A stretch of DNA of 64,000 nucleotides from Rhodoblastus sp963748385 (GCA_963748385.1 CAVVIQ010000012.1:434001-498000), one strand, 5' to 3'. Positions 46,477 to 55,375 are shown, counted from the stretch's first letter. Numbers and translations: made by a program. Notes: generated by a model from the sequence alone, not told the origin.

Positions 46477-47604
46477 TCAGCTCCCGCTCTGGACGGGAGA
46501 GGCGGCGACCGGCGCGCCCGGGCGGACATTGGTCAGACCTTGGACGATGACCATGTCGCCCTGGGAAAGGCCGTCCGTCACCGCGACATCGTTTCCGACC
46601 TCGGCGCCGGTCTTGATTCGCCGCGCCGCCGCCTTGCCGTCCTCGACGACAAAGACATAAACGCCGTCCTTGTCGGCGAGCAGCGCCGACTGCGGGACGA
46701 CCACGGCGTTTTTCGGCTTGTCGCTCGCCAGTTGCGCCCGCACCAGCTGGCCGTCGCGCAACACCCCGTCCGGATTGGGAAAGACCGCGCGCAAGGTGAT
46801 GGTGTCGGTCGCGCGATCGACCTTGACGTCGACGAAATCCACCTTGCCGGTTTCGGCGTAAGTCGCACCGTCGGGAAAGATCAGGGAGGCGCCGACGTTG
46901 TCGAGCTTGCTTTTGGCGTCGTTGGTCACCCGCAAGAATTCGCGTTGGCTCACCGGGAATGTGACATAGATCGGATCTTCGCTGACGATGGTCGCCAGCA
47001 CGCCGCTGTCGGGACCGACGACATTGCCTGCCGTGACATTGGTCAGGCCGATGCGGCCCTTGATCGGTGAGGTAATCGACGTATAGCCGAGATTGATCTT
47101 CGCGGTGTCGAGATTGGCGCGGGCGCTGAGCACGGCGCCGCCGGCCTCATTGTCCGAGGCCGCCGCCTGGTCGCGCTGGACCGCCGTGCCCGCCTGTTTG
47201 GCGAGCAGTTCCGAGGCGCGCTTCAGCTGGATTTCGGCGAGGGTTTTCGCGGCTTCGGCGCGGGTCAAGGCGCCTTGCGCCTGCTCGACGTCGGCCTTGA
47301 ACAGGTCGGGCTCGATCTCGAAGAGGGGCTCGCCGGCCTTGACCGCCTGGCCTTCCTTGAACAGCACGGCCTGAAGATAGCCCTTCACCCGCGCCCGGAT
47401 CTCCACCTTTTCCATCGCATCGACGCGGCCGACGAATTCGGCGCCCTTGGTCACTTCCTTCATTTCCGCCGGAACCACGCCGACCCGGACCGGCGCCTGC
47501 GCCTGCGCCCGAGCGGCGCCCGAAAAAGCGACGAGCGCCGCCATCGTCACGCAAACCATTGCGGGCGCGTGACGAGTCATCCGGATGTTGGAACGAGCGG
47601 GCAT
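46477..47604 (-). CDS. RND efflux periplasmic adaptor subunit
   Basis: A 375-residue membrane-fusion protein that links the permease to an outer-membrane channel. After a signal peptide (ending near Ala-Ala-Arg-Ala), it has the split lipoyl domain (VEIRARVKGYLQAVLFKEG; NLGYTSITSPIKGRIG), an alpha-helical hairpin (about residues 90-155) and a C-terminal beta-barrel. No lipobox Cys is seen. Start 47604 has GGAAAAGG upstream. It forms an operon with the permease (4-nt gap). Confidence 0.94.
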   Translation of the reverse strand: MPARSNIRMTRHAPAMVCVTMAALVAFSGAARAQAQAPVRVGVVPAEMKEVTKGAEFVGRVDAMEKVEIRARVKGYLQAVLFKEGQAVKAGEPLFEIEPDLFKADVEQAQGALTRAEAAKTLAEIQLKRASELLAKQAGTAVQRDQAAASDNEAGGAVLSARANLDTAKINLGYTSITSPIKGRIGLTNVTAGNVVGPDSGVLATIVSEDPIYVTFPVSQREFLRVTNDAKSKLDNVGASLIFPDGATYAETGKVDFVDVKVDRATDTITLRAVFPNPDGVLRDGQLVRAQLASDKPKNAVVVPQSALLADKDGVYVFVVEDGKAAARRIKTGAEVGNDVAVTDGLSQGDMVIVQGLTNVRPGAPVAASPVQSGS

Positions 47605-47847
47605 GGAACCTTTTCCTTCTTGAATCCGGAACGCTTCAGCCCGTGCGACGGGGTCAGACAAACAGCCCGAGCGGAAGAAGCGGGCGGTCGATGTTTCAAG
47701 TGTACGAGACCGCCGATGAACAGCGCAACAGGGGGGTTGACCTTTGAGCGACATCATTGCTCCAATTGACTAGCCGGGACAGTCTGGCCTGGCAAGCGGC
47801 GGGGGACGTCCACACGGAAGTCCTCGCTCGCCCGGTGGAGAGCGGGA

Positions 47848-48324
47848 ATGTCCGACCAAGCGAAATCGAGCCTCGAAAACCTCTCCGACGACGACATTTT
47901 CATGTCGGTCAAGGAATTGAAGACCTATGTCTCCGAGATCGAAATGGCCAAAGCGAAGCAAACGCTGGAGGCGCAGAGCCGCGCCGACAAGGCCAAGCAT
48001 GACCTGATCGAGCAGTTGAAGTCCGACGAGCCGATTCCTCCGGAACGCATTCGCGCCTTCACCCTGCGGGTCAGGGCGGCGGCGGAGGCCGGCCAGAACG
48101 AATTGATGATCGGCCGCTTCCCAGTCGACCTCTGCACCGATCATGGCCGCGCCATCAACATGGCCGAACCGAACTGGCCCGAGACTCTGACCGGTCGGCC
48201 CAGGCAGGCCTATCTGATCTGGAAGGAAAAGCTCCAGCCTTTGGGGTACCAGCTCAAGGCGATGATCGTGGACTGGCCGGACGGCGTGCCCGGCGACATC
48301 GGACTCTACCTGTCGTGGACCTGA
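47848..48324 (+). CDS. Uncharacterised protein sharing the CBS protein's C-terminal domain
   Basis: A 158-residue cytoplasmic protein. Residues 1-60 are helical and charged, possibly a coiled coil (EIEMAKAKQTLEAQSRADKA). Residues 67-158 are homologous to the end of the CBS protein at 32206-33237, sharing LCxDxGRxIN, WP, Y..W, PLG and PDGxPGD over 63 ungapped columns (30 identical). I do not recognise a named family. GGAGAG precedes the ATG. A decayed TAXI-type gene follows on the same strand. Confidence 0.8.
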   Translation: MSDQAKSSLENLSDDDIFMSVKELKTYVSEIEMAKAKQTLEAQSRADKAKHDLIEQLKSDEPIPPERIRAFTLRVRAAAEAGQNELMIGRFPVDLCTDHGRAINMAEPNWPETLTGRPRQAYLIWKEKLQPLGYQLKAMIVDWPDGVPGDIGLYLSWT

Positions 48325-48356
48325 GCAGGAATCTGACGACGCGTCGGAGAGACTGA

Positions 48357-48964
48357 TTGAGCGATTTCTGGCGCCGAATGTTCGCGCTGGCCGGGCTGCT
48401 GCTCGCGCCGGGACTGGGCGCGGCAGCGTGACGTGTGTTCTCGCAGCCGAAAGTCCTGACCATCGCCGTGGGCCCGCCGGGATTGGACGACGCCCGATTC
48501 GTCGAAACCTGGAGCCGGGCGCTGGCCGATCAGGACGCCGGCGTCGGCTCAAGATCGTCGAGACCACCGGTCCGGTCGAATCGCTCGCCAAACTGAAAAG
48601 CGGCCGGGCCGATCTCGCGGTGACGCGGGCCGATCTCGCGGCGTCGGAGCGGGTCCGCGCCGTCGCTTTGCTGCACAGCGATCCGGTGGTGACCGTCGCG
48701 CCGGCCACGGCCAGGATCGACAAATTCGGTCAGCACAAGGGCAAGACTCTCGCGGTGATCGGCCTGATCAAGGCGGCGGCCAGGGCCGAGGAGCTCGATC
48801 GCATTCACGCCCGGATCGATGAGTTGGCCGAGCGCTTTTCGCAGGACGTCGTCGCGGGAAGCCTCGAGGAGCAGAAGACGGCCCCGATTGCGCTGGCGGT
48901 CGATGACCTCGGCCGCATGATCGCCGAACGGCGGCGGCGCATTTGGGGCGAGACGTTGAAATGA
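48357..48964 (+). pseudogene. Decayed TAXI-family TRAP transporter solute-binding protein
   Basis: The start reads as a signal-anchor (SDFWRRMFALAGLLLAPG), but an in-frame TGA at 48429-48431 follows. After it FSQPKVLTIAVGPPG and ARFVETWSRALADQ are in the same frame, then the frame shifts at about 48544-48547 (one base missing in GTC-GGC-TCA) to KIVETTGPVESLAKLKSGRADLAV. After VIGL the sequence jumps to a C-terminal AARAEELDRIHARIDEL region, so about 200 residues of the family are missing. Three independent lesions mark a pseudogene. The family is inferred from remembered TAXI proteins. Confidence 0.75.
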
Positions 48965-49104
48965 TTTGCGGCTGGTTCCGTCACACGACATCCATGCCGC
49001 CGCGGGCGTCATCGGCCGAACGGAATCTGTCATAGAACAGGATCGCCGCGTCGAATTCCCCCGTCGGACCGCCCGGCAAGCGCGCGCCAACCCGCGAAAA
49101 ATGA

Positions 49105-49127
49105 AACGCCCGGCGCACGGCGCCGGG
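49105..49127 (-). terminator. Intrinsic terminator of the porin gene
   Basis: CGCCCGGCGC (49105-49114) and GCGCCGGGCG (49118-49127) form a perfect 10-bp stem with a 3-nt loop. On the minus strand it is followed by TTTCATTTTTC. It lies 46 nt past the porin stop codon. A second small hairpin (GGGCGG/CCGCCC, 49148-49164) lies between. Confidence 0.8.
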
Positions 49128-49172
49128 CGTCTCTTTCGGTCAGGCCAGGGCGGGAAATCCGCCCCGGAACGA

Positions 49173-50171
49173 TTACTTCAGATTGGCGCTGGTCAGATCG
49201 AAGGACAGCGTGGCGACGAAGCGATCGTCCGCATAGTTCGAGGTGGTCGGGTAGCCGACCAAGGTGTTGCCGCCGCTCGGAATGCCGGTCAGGACATAGG
49301 CCTGCGTCCTGCTCAGGTTGGTGCCGTAGTAACGCAGATCGAGGGTGACGAACTTCCAGGTGTAGGAAAGCCCCACGTTCCAGTAGGCGTAAGACGGGAG
49401 CTGACCCGAGTTAAAGACATCCCCGTACGCAGTCGTGCAGCCGATGTAGCAATAGCCTGCGGGATTCAGGCCGGTATAAACCGAATCGACCCTGCCGAGC
49501 CATTGATAGCCGAGTTCGCCGGAGAGCGAGAAGGCCGACAACTCGCCCGGGCCGGTGAGCTTGAAGGTGCCGGACAGATATTCGTCGGAAGCGCCAGTGT
49601 TGAGGTAGCTCGGCGAAGCGAAGAAGTTCGCGCCAAGGGTCAAGATGTCGTTAACCGTGTAGGTCGGCTTGACATAGATTTCGAAGAAGGTCGGGTTGCG
49701 CGGCGACAGACCGATCGCATAGACGGAGTTAAACCATGGGCTGTACACCAAGGTCGTGCCGGTCGGCGCGTCCGGATAGCCATAGACGATGCCGCCGATG
49801 TCGAAGGCGAACTTGTCGAAGGTGCCGCGGACGCCAGCGTCGCCGTCCCATTCGACCGCCGGCGAGCCGACCGGGAAATAATTCGGCGAGAACTTGATGC
49901 TTTCGGCCGAGGTGCCGGCATAGAGCTGCCAGTTGCTGTTGACGTTGTAGCGCAGTTCGGCGCGGCCCCAGACGCTCGGCTGGTGGTTGGACTGGGTGAT
50001 GCCGCGGAAGAGATAGTCGCTGGTCAGCGTGGCGCCGACGTCGAAATCCCAGGGGCTGGCGACGGCGGCGGGAGCGGCCGGGGCCGACTTGGTGCTCGCC
50101 AGATCGTCGGCGAAGGCCGCGCCGGCCGAGGCGGCGAGAGCGGACGCCACAACGAGGGTGAGAAGTTTCAT
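49173..50171 (-). CDS. TorF-like putative outer-membrane porin
   Basis: A 332-residue outer-membrane protein with a signal peptide (about 21 residues, ending Ala-Phe-Ala-Asp). It fits the TorF putative porin family: after a short Ala/Pro linker comes FDVGATLTSDYLFRGITQSN (about residues 44-62), then strand repeats such as NWQLYAGTSAESI and FVTLDLRYYGTNLS. It lies downstream of glnK-amtB, so it may supply nitrogen compounds; that link is inference. Its terminator is clear. Confidence 0.88.
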   Translation of the reverse strand: MKLLTLVVASALAASAGAAFADDLASTKSAPAAPAAVASPWDFDVGATLTSDYLFRGITQSNHQPSVWGRAELRYNVNSNWQLYAGTSAESIKFSPNYFPVGSPAVEWDGDAGVRGTFDKFAFDIGGIVYGYPDAPTGTTLVYSPWFNSVYAIGLSPRNPTFFEIYVKPTYTVNDILTLGANFFASPSYLNTGASDEYLSGTFKLTGPGELSAFSLSGELGYQWLGRVDSVYTGLNPAGYCYIGCTTAYGDVFNSGQLPSYAYWNVGLSYTWKFVTLDLRYYGTNLSRTQAYVLTGIPSGGNTLVGYPTTSNYADDRFVATLSFDLTSANLK

Positions 50172-50277
50172 GTTTTGCTCCAGATTGAAAGAAACTCGAT
50201 GACCGCAAATTGGCGGCGTTCGGCTGGAATTTTCAAGAACAAGACTTTTGCAACTGCCTGTTTTCTGTGCACTTCGC

Positions 50278-50331
50278 GCAAATTATGTGCATTTTCGCTC
50301 TTGGATTGAAAATTTGGCAAGGCATGTGGCA
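50278..50331 (-). promoter_or_regulatory. Weak sigma-54-like elements upstream of the porin gene
   Basis: Two minus-strand sequences partly match TGGCAC-N5-TTGC: TGCCACATGCCTTGCC (50331-50316) and ATGCACATAATTTGCG (50293-50278). Both lack the conserved GG at -24, so the call is weak. The porin-amtB gap (50172-50495) holds no gene. Confidence 0.2.
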
Positions 50332-50440
50332 TTTATGTAACAAGCCGATCGTCATTCTCGAAACCAGCGCCGCGACGCCAAGTCTTTTTCTGTATTCCTC
50401 CAGACTATCGCCAGTCGGCGGACGCCGCCCCGAATCACGA

Positions 50441-50470
50441 GAACGGCGGGGCTTTTTGGCCCCGCCGTTC
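50441..50470 (+). terminator. Strong hairpin with a plus-strand T tract downstream of amtB
   Basis: GAACGGCGGGGC (50441-50452) and GCCCCGCCGTTC (50459-50470) form a perfect 12-bp stem with a 6-nt T-rich loop. CTTTTT follows on the plus strand, but the minus strand (amtB direction) has no T tract after the stem. It may still stall amtB transcripts, or it may terminate an unannotated plus-strand RNA. Confidence 0.6.
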
Positions 50471-50495
50471 CTTTTTCGAGCCGTGGGAGGATGGC

Positions 50496-51977
50496 TCAGT
50501 AGTTGTAGGCGCGTTCGCCATGATCGGCGATGTCGAGACCTTCGCGCTCCTCGTCGGGCGAGGGACGCAGGCCGATGACCAGATCGACGACCTTGTAGAT
50601 GATCGCCGAGCCGATGCCCGACCAGGCGATGGTCAGAGCGACGTTCTTCGCCTGGATCCAGACCTGACCGAGCATGTCGTAGGCTCCGGCGTTGTTGTGG
50701 GCGAAGTTGGTGTAGTCGGTGATGCCGACGCCGCCGAGATAGGGGGCCACCAGAATGCCGGTGCCGATCGCGCCGGTGATCCCGCCGATGCAGTGGACGC
50801 CGAACACGTCGAGCGCGTCGTCATAGCCGAACTTGTTCTTCACCACCGAGACGAAGAACCAGCAGATCGGCGAAACGACCAGGCCGAGCACGACCGAGCC
50901 CATCGGGCCGGCGAAGCCGGAAGCCGGGGTCACGGCGACGAGGCCGGCGACCGCGCCCGAAATCATGCCGAGCAGCGAGGGCTTGCCCTTGAACAGCCAT
51001 TCGGTGAACAGCCAGGACAGAGCCGCCGCGGCGGTGGCGACCATGGTGTTGACGAAGGCGAGCGCCGTCGTTCCGTTGGACTCCAGGTTGGAGCCGGCGT
51101 TGAAGCCGAACCAGCCGACCCACAGCAGCGAGGCGCCGATCATGGACATGGTCAGCGAATGCGGGGCGAAGCTTTCCTTGCCGTAGCCGATGCGCTTGCC
51201 GATCATCAGCGCGCCGACGAGGCCCGCAATACCGGCGTTGATATGCACGACCGTGCCGCCCGCGAAGTCGAGCGCGCCCCACTGGAAGCCGAGGCCGGCG
51301 TCGGCGTTGACCGCGTCGAGCTTGGCCTGCGCCGCCTGCTTGGCCGCGTCGGTGGTCGCCGCGGCAAGAGCCTTGGCCGCGTCGCCGATCGCGTCGGGAC
51401 CGGCCCAGTACCAGACGATATGGGCGATCGGGAAATAGACGAAGGTCACCCACAGCAGCATGAACAGCATCATGGCCGAGAATTTGATGCGCTCGGCGAA
51501 GGCGCCGATGATCAGGGCCGGGGTGATCATGGCGAAGGTCATCTGGAAGACCATATAGGCGTATTCCGGAATGACCACGCCGTTCGAGAAGGTCGCCGCC
51601 GTCGAATTGGCGTCCATGCCCATCAGGAACAGGCGCGACCCGCCGCCGAAGAAGGCGTTGGCGATGTCGCCGTGGGTGAAGGCTTCCGAATAGCCATAGA
51701 TCACCCAGACGACGCCGACCATCGCGACGATGGCGAAGACCTGGGTCAGAACCGAGAGCATGTTCTTGGTGCGCACCAGGCCGCCATAGAACAGCGCAAG
51801 GCCCGGAATGGACATCATCAGAACCAGGGCGCTCGATGTGAGCATCCAGGCGGTGTCGCCCTTGTTGGGCACGGGCGCGGCGGTGTCCGCGAAAGCCGCG
51901 CCGGCGCTCAGCGCCAGCCCGGCCAGCGCGAGGCCGAGCGTCTTAAGCCCGGATCGGCGGGAGGGAAAGGAATGCAT
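50496..51977 (-). CDS. amtB: Ammonium transporter AmtB
   Basis: A 493-residue inner-membrane trimeric channel for ammonium. A cleavable signal sequence (ending near Ala-Phe-Ala-Asp, residue 31) is followed by eleven helices. The pore twin histidines lie in GGTVVHINAG (about residue 236) and VFGVHCIGG (about 390). An extra Ala-rich insert of about 30 residues occurs near residues 200-230 in a loop. It follows glnK by 26 nt; the PII protein blocks it under nitrogen excess. Confidence 0.97.
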   Translation of the reverse strand: MHSFPSRRSGLKTLGLALAGLALSAGAAFADTAAPVPNKGDTAWMLTSSALVLMMSIPGLALFYGGLVRTKNMLSVLTQVFAIVAMVGVVWVIYGYSEAFTHGDIANAFFGGGSRLFLMGMDANSTAATFSNGVVIPEYAYMVFQMTFAMITPALIIGAFAERIKFSAMMLFMLLWVTFVYFPIAHIVWYWAGPDAIGDAAKALAAATTDAAKQAAQAKLDAVNADAGLGFQWGALDFAGGTVVHINAGIAGLVGALMIGKRIGYGKESFAPHSLTMSMIGASLLWVGWFGFNAGSNLESNGTTALAFVNTMVATAAAALSWLFTEWLFKGKPSLLGMISGAVAGLVAVTPASGFAGPMGSVVLGLVVSPICWFFVSVVKNKFGYDDALDVFGVHCIGGITGAIGTGILVAPYLGGVGITDYTNFAHNNAGAYDMLGQVWIQAKNVALTIAWSGIGSAIIYKVVDLVIGLRPSPDEEREGLDIADHGERAYNY

Positions 51978-52003
51978 TATATACTCCTGATCGAGAGGTG
52001 AAG

Positions 52004-52342
52004 TCAGAGCGCGTCGGCGTCACGTTCGCCGGTGCGGATGCGGATCGTCTGCTCCAGCGGAATGACGAAGATCTTGCCGTCGCCGATCTGGCCGGTGCGC
52101 GCGGCGGCGGAAATGGCCGCGACGGTCTTCTCGGCAAGCTCGGCGGCGACCGCCACTTCGATCTTCAGCTTGGGCAGAAAATTCACGGCGTATTCCGCGC
52201 CGCGATAAATCTCGGTATGGCCCTTCTGGCGGCCATAGCCTTTCACTTCCGTCACTGTCAGGCCGTGCACGCCGAGCGCCGTCAGCGCGTCGCGCACCTC
52301 GTCCAGCTTGAACGGCTTGATGATAGCCATCACAATTTTCAT
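52004..52342 (-). CDS. glnK: Nitrogen regulatory PII protein GlnK
   Basis: A 112-residue trimeric signalling protein that senses 2-oxoglutarate and ATP/ADP and controls AmtB and nitrogen enzymes. Its uridylylation site Tyr51 lies in GHTEIYRGAEY (T-loop). The C-terminal GKIFVIPLEQTIRIRTGE is the family signature. Start 52342 gives the invariant MKIVMAIIKPF. A sigma-54 promoter lies about 70 nt upstream, so nitrogen limitation likely induces glnK-amtB. Confidence 0.97.
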   Translation of the reverse strand: MKIVMAIIKPFKLDEVRDALTALGVHGLTVTEVKGYGRQKGHTEIYRGAEYAVNFLPKLKIEVAVAAELAEKTVAAISAAARTGQIGDGKIFVIPLEQTIRIRTGERDADAL

Positions 52343-52423
52343 CCGATGTTCCCCAGTTTCCGTGTCGGACGACGCAAACGCTTCGGAATACGCCGGCGGA
52401 GCGGAGCCCGCTGACACTCGATA

Positions 52424-52439
52424 AACAAGGACCGTGCCA
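52424..52439 (-). promoter_or_regulatory. Sigma-54 promoter of glnK-amtB
   Basis: Minus-strand TGGCACGGTCCTTGTT matches the -24/-12 consensus TGGCAC-N5-TTGCW with exact spacing and one change (C to T). Transcription would start about 70 nt before glnK. It implies NtrC control, but I found no clear NtrC site pair in the rest of the 52343-52653 gap. Confidence 0.75.
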
Positions 52440-52653
52440 AAGCGCGCGCGGCGACGAATCCTCTGGAAATTGGCAAGGTTGAAGCTGGAAACCGCGACAG
52501 GTGATTAGATTCTAGGCATATCGCCCAAATCCTGGCCTGAGCGGCGCCAGGCGACGGCGAATGCGTCAAAGCATCGGCGTTTCAGCGTCGCGCCTTTACG
52601 CCGCAATGGAAGCGTGCACAGGGTCAAGGCGGGCGACATCGGGAGGCGAAACC

Positions 52654-53685
52654 ATGGCGGAGACCAAGCGGGGCGAACTGAAAAAGCAATTCCGCGACAT
52701 GGCGCGCGGCGCCCAGGCGCTCGGAATCGCCTATATCGGCGTGGTCAACGGTCTTTTCGTCGCGCTCGAGCGGCTGGGCAAGGCCGACGCGGCGGCGCTC
52801 GCCGCGGCGAGCGCGATGGACCCGCTCTATGTCCGGCGCTGGTGCGACGCGGCTTACGCCTTCGATCTGCTCGAAGCCGCCGGCGATTCCTTCCGGCTTT
52901 CGGACTCCGGCGCCGCCATGATCCCGGGCGCCCCCGGAACCTTGATGCCCACCGCCGCGCAAGGCGTGCTCAACATGCATATGGCCGAACGCGCCGCTGA
53001 ACTGATGCGCACCGGCGAGCGCCCCGGCGAACGGGTCCTGGCCGAGCGCCAGACCCTTCTGCCCTGGTTCGGGCCAATGCTCGAAGCCAATTTCGCGCGC
53101 TTTTTCGAGGATGTGATCTGTCCCGCCGTTCCCTTCTTCGCCGAGGTCGATCGGCGCGGCGGCCTCGCCGTCGATCTCGGCTGCGGCAACGGCTGGTATC
53201 TGCGCGCGCTGGCGCGCCGCTGCGGCGGCCTGCATGGTCTCGGCGTCGACGGCTTCGACGAGAATATTTCTCAGGCGACCCGCCTCGCCGCGCAGGAAGG
53301 TTTAGGCGACCGGCTGCGCTTCGTCGTGGGCGACGCCCATCATTTCACCCTCGACCAGCCCGCCGACCTGATCGCCATGAACCGCGCCCTGCACCATGTC
53401 TGGGAGGCCGGCGGCGCCGGCTTCATCTCGAAACTGCGCGAAAAACTGCGCCCCGGCGGCGCGGCGGTGATCTGGGAGCCGGACTGGCCGGCGGATCGCG
53501 CCACCTTGCGCCAGCCCGCCTATCAGGGCCTCGCCTTCCAGAATCTCGCCGAACATGTCCAGGGCAACCATCTGCTGCGCGCGGACGAAATCGCCCAAAG
53601 CTTCGCCGCCCAGGGTCTGACCCCGGAAATCTTCCGCTTCGCCGAGGGCCAGGAAGCGATCATCGTCGCCCGCAAGCCGGACTGA
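52654..53685 (+). CDS. Class I SAM-dependent methyltransferase with winged-helix N-terminus
   Basis: A 343-residue methyltransferase. Residues 10-100 look like the winged-helix dimerisation domain seen in Rv2258c-like and related enzymes (LFVALERLGKADAAALA; MDPLYVRRWCDAAYAFDLL). The SAM motif I is LAVDLGCGNGWYLRALARR (about 169-187), with motif II GLGVDGFDENI. The target is unknown. GGGAGG precedes the ATG at 52654. It is adjacent and convergent to acr3, but lacks the Cys set of the arsenite methyltransferase ArsM. Confidence 0.85.
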   Translation: MAETKRGELKKQFRDMARGAQALGIAYIGVVNGLFVALERLGKADAAALAAASAMDPLYVRRWCDAAYAFDLLEAAGDSFRLSDSGAAMIPGAPGTLMPTAAQGVLNMHMAERAAELMRTGERPGERVLAERQTLLPWFGPMLEANFARFFEDVICPAVPFFAEVDRRGGLAVDLGCGNGWYLRALARRCGGLHGLGVDGFDENISQATRLAAQEGLGDRLRFVVGDAHHFTLDQPADLIAMNRALHHVWEAGGAGFISKLREKLRPGGAAVIWEPDWPADRATLRQPAYQGLAFQNLAEHVQGNHLLRADEIAQSFAAQGLTPEIFRFAEGQEAIIVARKPD

Positions 53686-53718
53686 GCGCCGATCGGCGCA
53701 AAGATAACGATCGGCGCG

Positions 53719-54792
53719 TCAGCCGACGATGGTCGGGCCGGTTTGCGCGCCAAGGCGGCGGCGCACGGCTATGCCGGCCTCATACCATGGGCGTGTCACA
53801 TTGACGATTTTGACCACCGACAGCATGACCGGCACCTCGATCAGGACGCCGACGACAGTGGCCAGCGCCGCGCCGGAATGGAAGCCGAAAAGGCTGATCG
53901 CGGCGGCGACCGCCAGTTCGAAGAAATTGCTGGCGCCGATCAGCGCCGAGGGCGCCGCCACGCAATGCGCTTCGCCGGTCGCCCGATTGAGCAGATAGGC
54001 GAAACCGGCGTTGAAATAGACCTGGATCAGGATCGGGACCGCGAGCATGGCGATGATCAGCGGCTGGGCGACGATCTGCTGGCCCTGGAAACCGAACAGC
54101 AGGACCAGGGTCGCGAGCAGCGCGACGAGCGACAGCGGCTGCAAATGTTGCAGCGCCGCCCCGATGGCGGCCTCGCCGCCACGCGCCAGCAACGCGCGAC
54201 GCAATGCCTGGGCGATGACGACCGGGACAACGATATAGAGGACGACCGAGAGGAACAGGGTCTCCCACGGCACGGTAATCGCCGAGAGGCCAAGCAGCAG
54301 GCCGACGATCGGCGCGAAGGCGACGATCATGATCAGGTCGTTGAGCGCCACCTGGCTCAGGGTGAAATGCGGCTCGCCGTTCGAAAGGTTGCTCCAGACG
54401 AAGACCATGGCGGTGCAAGGCGCCGCGGCCAGCAGGATCAGGCCGGCGATGTAGCTGTCAATCTGGTCGGCGGGCAGAAAAGCGCGAAACAGGCCGCCGA
54501 TGAACAGCCAGCCGAGCAAGGCCATCGAAAAGGGCTTGATCGCCCAGTTGATGAACAGAGTGACGCCAATGCCGCGCCAATGCTCCTTGACCTGCGCGAG
54601 CGCGGCGAAATCGATCTTCACCAGCATCGGGATGATCATCAGCCAGATCAGCACCGCCACCGGCAGGTTGACCCTGGCGATTTCAGCGGCCCCCACGGCA
54701 TGGAACACGGGCGGAAAGAAATGACCGAGAACGACGCCCGCGACAATGCAGAGCGCTACCCAGAGGGTCAGATATCGTTCGAAAGTGGACAT
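53719..54792 (-). CDS. acr3: Arsenite efflux transporter Acr3
   Basis: A 357-residue inner-membrane arsenite exporter of the bile-acid/Acr3 superfamily with ten helices. The functional Cys lies in LLAAAPCTAMVFVWSNL (about residue 127). Start 54792 (MSTFERYLTLW) matches Acr3 N-termini; an in-frame ATG at 54819 is the alternative. It is last in the arsR-arsC-acr3 operon. Confidence 0.94.
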   Translation of the reverse strand: MSTFERYLTLWVALCIVAGVVLGHFFPPVFHAVGAAEIARVNLPVAVLIWLMIIPMLVKIDFAALAQVKEHWRGIGVTLFINWAIKPFSMALLGWLFIGGLFRAFLPADQIDSYIAGLILLAAAPCTAMVFVWSNLSNGEPHFTLSQVALNDLIMIVAFAPIVGLLLGLSAITVPWETLFLSVVLYIVVPVVIAQALRRALLARGGEAAIGAALQHLQPLSLVALLATLVLLFGFQGQQIVAQPLIIAMLAVPILIQVYFNAGFAYLLNRATGEAHCVAAPSALIGASNFFELAVAAAISLFGFHSGAALATVVGVLIEVPVMLSVVKIVNVTRPWYEAGIAVRRRLGAQTGPTIVG

Positions 54793-54844
54793 GATCGGGC
54801 TCCGGCGCGCCGGCGACATTGCCGTCGCCAACAAACAAGAAAAG

Positions 54845-55375
54845 TCACGATTGGATTTCGGTTCGGCCAAAGGTCGCGCCTTCCATCTCGCCGATTTCCT
54901 TCAACCGGGAGACGAGCTTCAGCCTGTCCAGCCGGTCGATGGGTATGGCGGTAAAGGCGCCGATGCGGTTCTTGAGATAGCGGAAGGCCAGGACGAAGGC
55001 GCGCTCCTTCTCAAGGTCGGTCCCCTCGACGGCGGCGGGGTCCTCGATGCCCCAATGCGCGGTCATCGGCTGGCCGGGCCAGTGCGGGCAGACCTCGCCG
55101 GCGGCGTTGTCGCAGACGGTGAAAACAAAATCCATTTCCGGCGCGCTCGCGTCGGCGAATTCGTCCCAGGCCTTGGAGCGCGCGCCCTCGGTCGAATAGC
55201 CATAGGAGTCCAGGACCTTCAAGGCGAGGGGATTGACGGCGGCCTTCGGGTGGCTGCCGGCGGAAAAGGCGCGGAAGCGTCCGCGGCCGTCCTTGTTGAG
55301 GATGCTCTCGGCGATGATGGAGCGGGCCGAATTTCCCGTGCAGAGGAAAAGGACGTTGTAAACCCGGTCAGTCAT
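54845..55375 (-). CDS. arsC: Arsenate reductase, thioredoxin-coupled LMW-phosphatase type
   Basis: A 176-residue enzyme that reduces arsenate to arsenite for export. The P-loop is CTGNSARS (Cys12) and the two further redox cysteines are in FTVCDNAAGEVCPHW (about residues 85-95), as in the thioredoxin-coupled class. GGAGG is 9 nt before the ATG at 55375 and only 3 nt before the ATG at 55381, so I choose 55375. It overlaps the end of arsR by 8 nt. Confidence 0.94.
   Translation of the reverse strand: MTDRVYNVLFLCTGNSARSIIAESILNKDGRGRFRAFSAGSHPKAAVNPLALKVLDSYGYSTEGARSKAWDEFADASAPEMDFVFTVCDNAAGEVCPHWPGQPMTAHWGIEDPAAVEGTDLEKERAFVLAFRYLKNRIGAFTAIPIDRLDRLKLVSRLKEIGEMEGATFGRTEIQS

Noticed and set aside
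44559..46550. A 663-codon open frame antisense to the RND permease
   Set aside because: Low-complexity His/Asp/Arg-rich translation with no family match; a shadow of the conserved permease frame.
50267..50291. TGCAC and GTGCA half-sites as an NtrC binding site
   Set aside because: The spacing (about 14 nt) differs from the usual 5 nt of NtrC sites, so it is probably chance.
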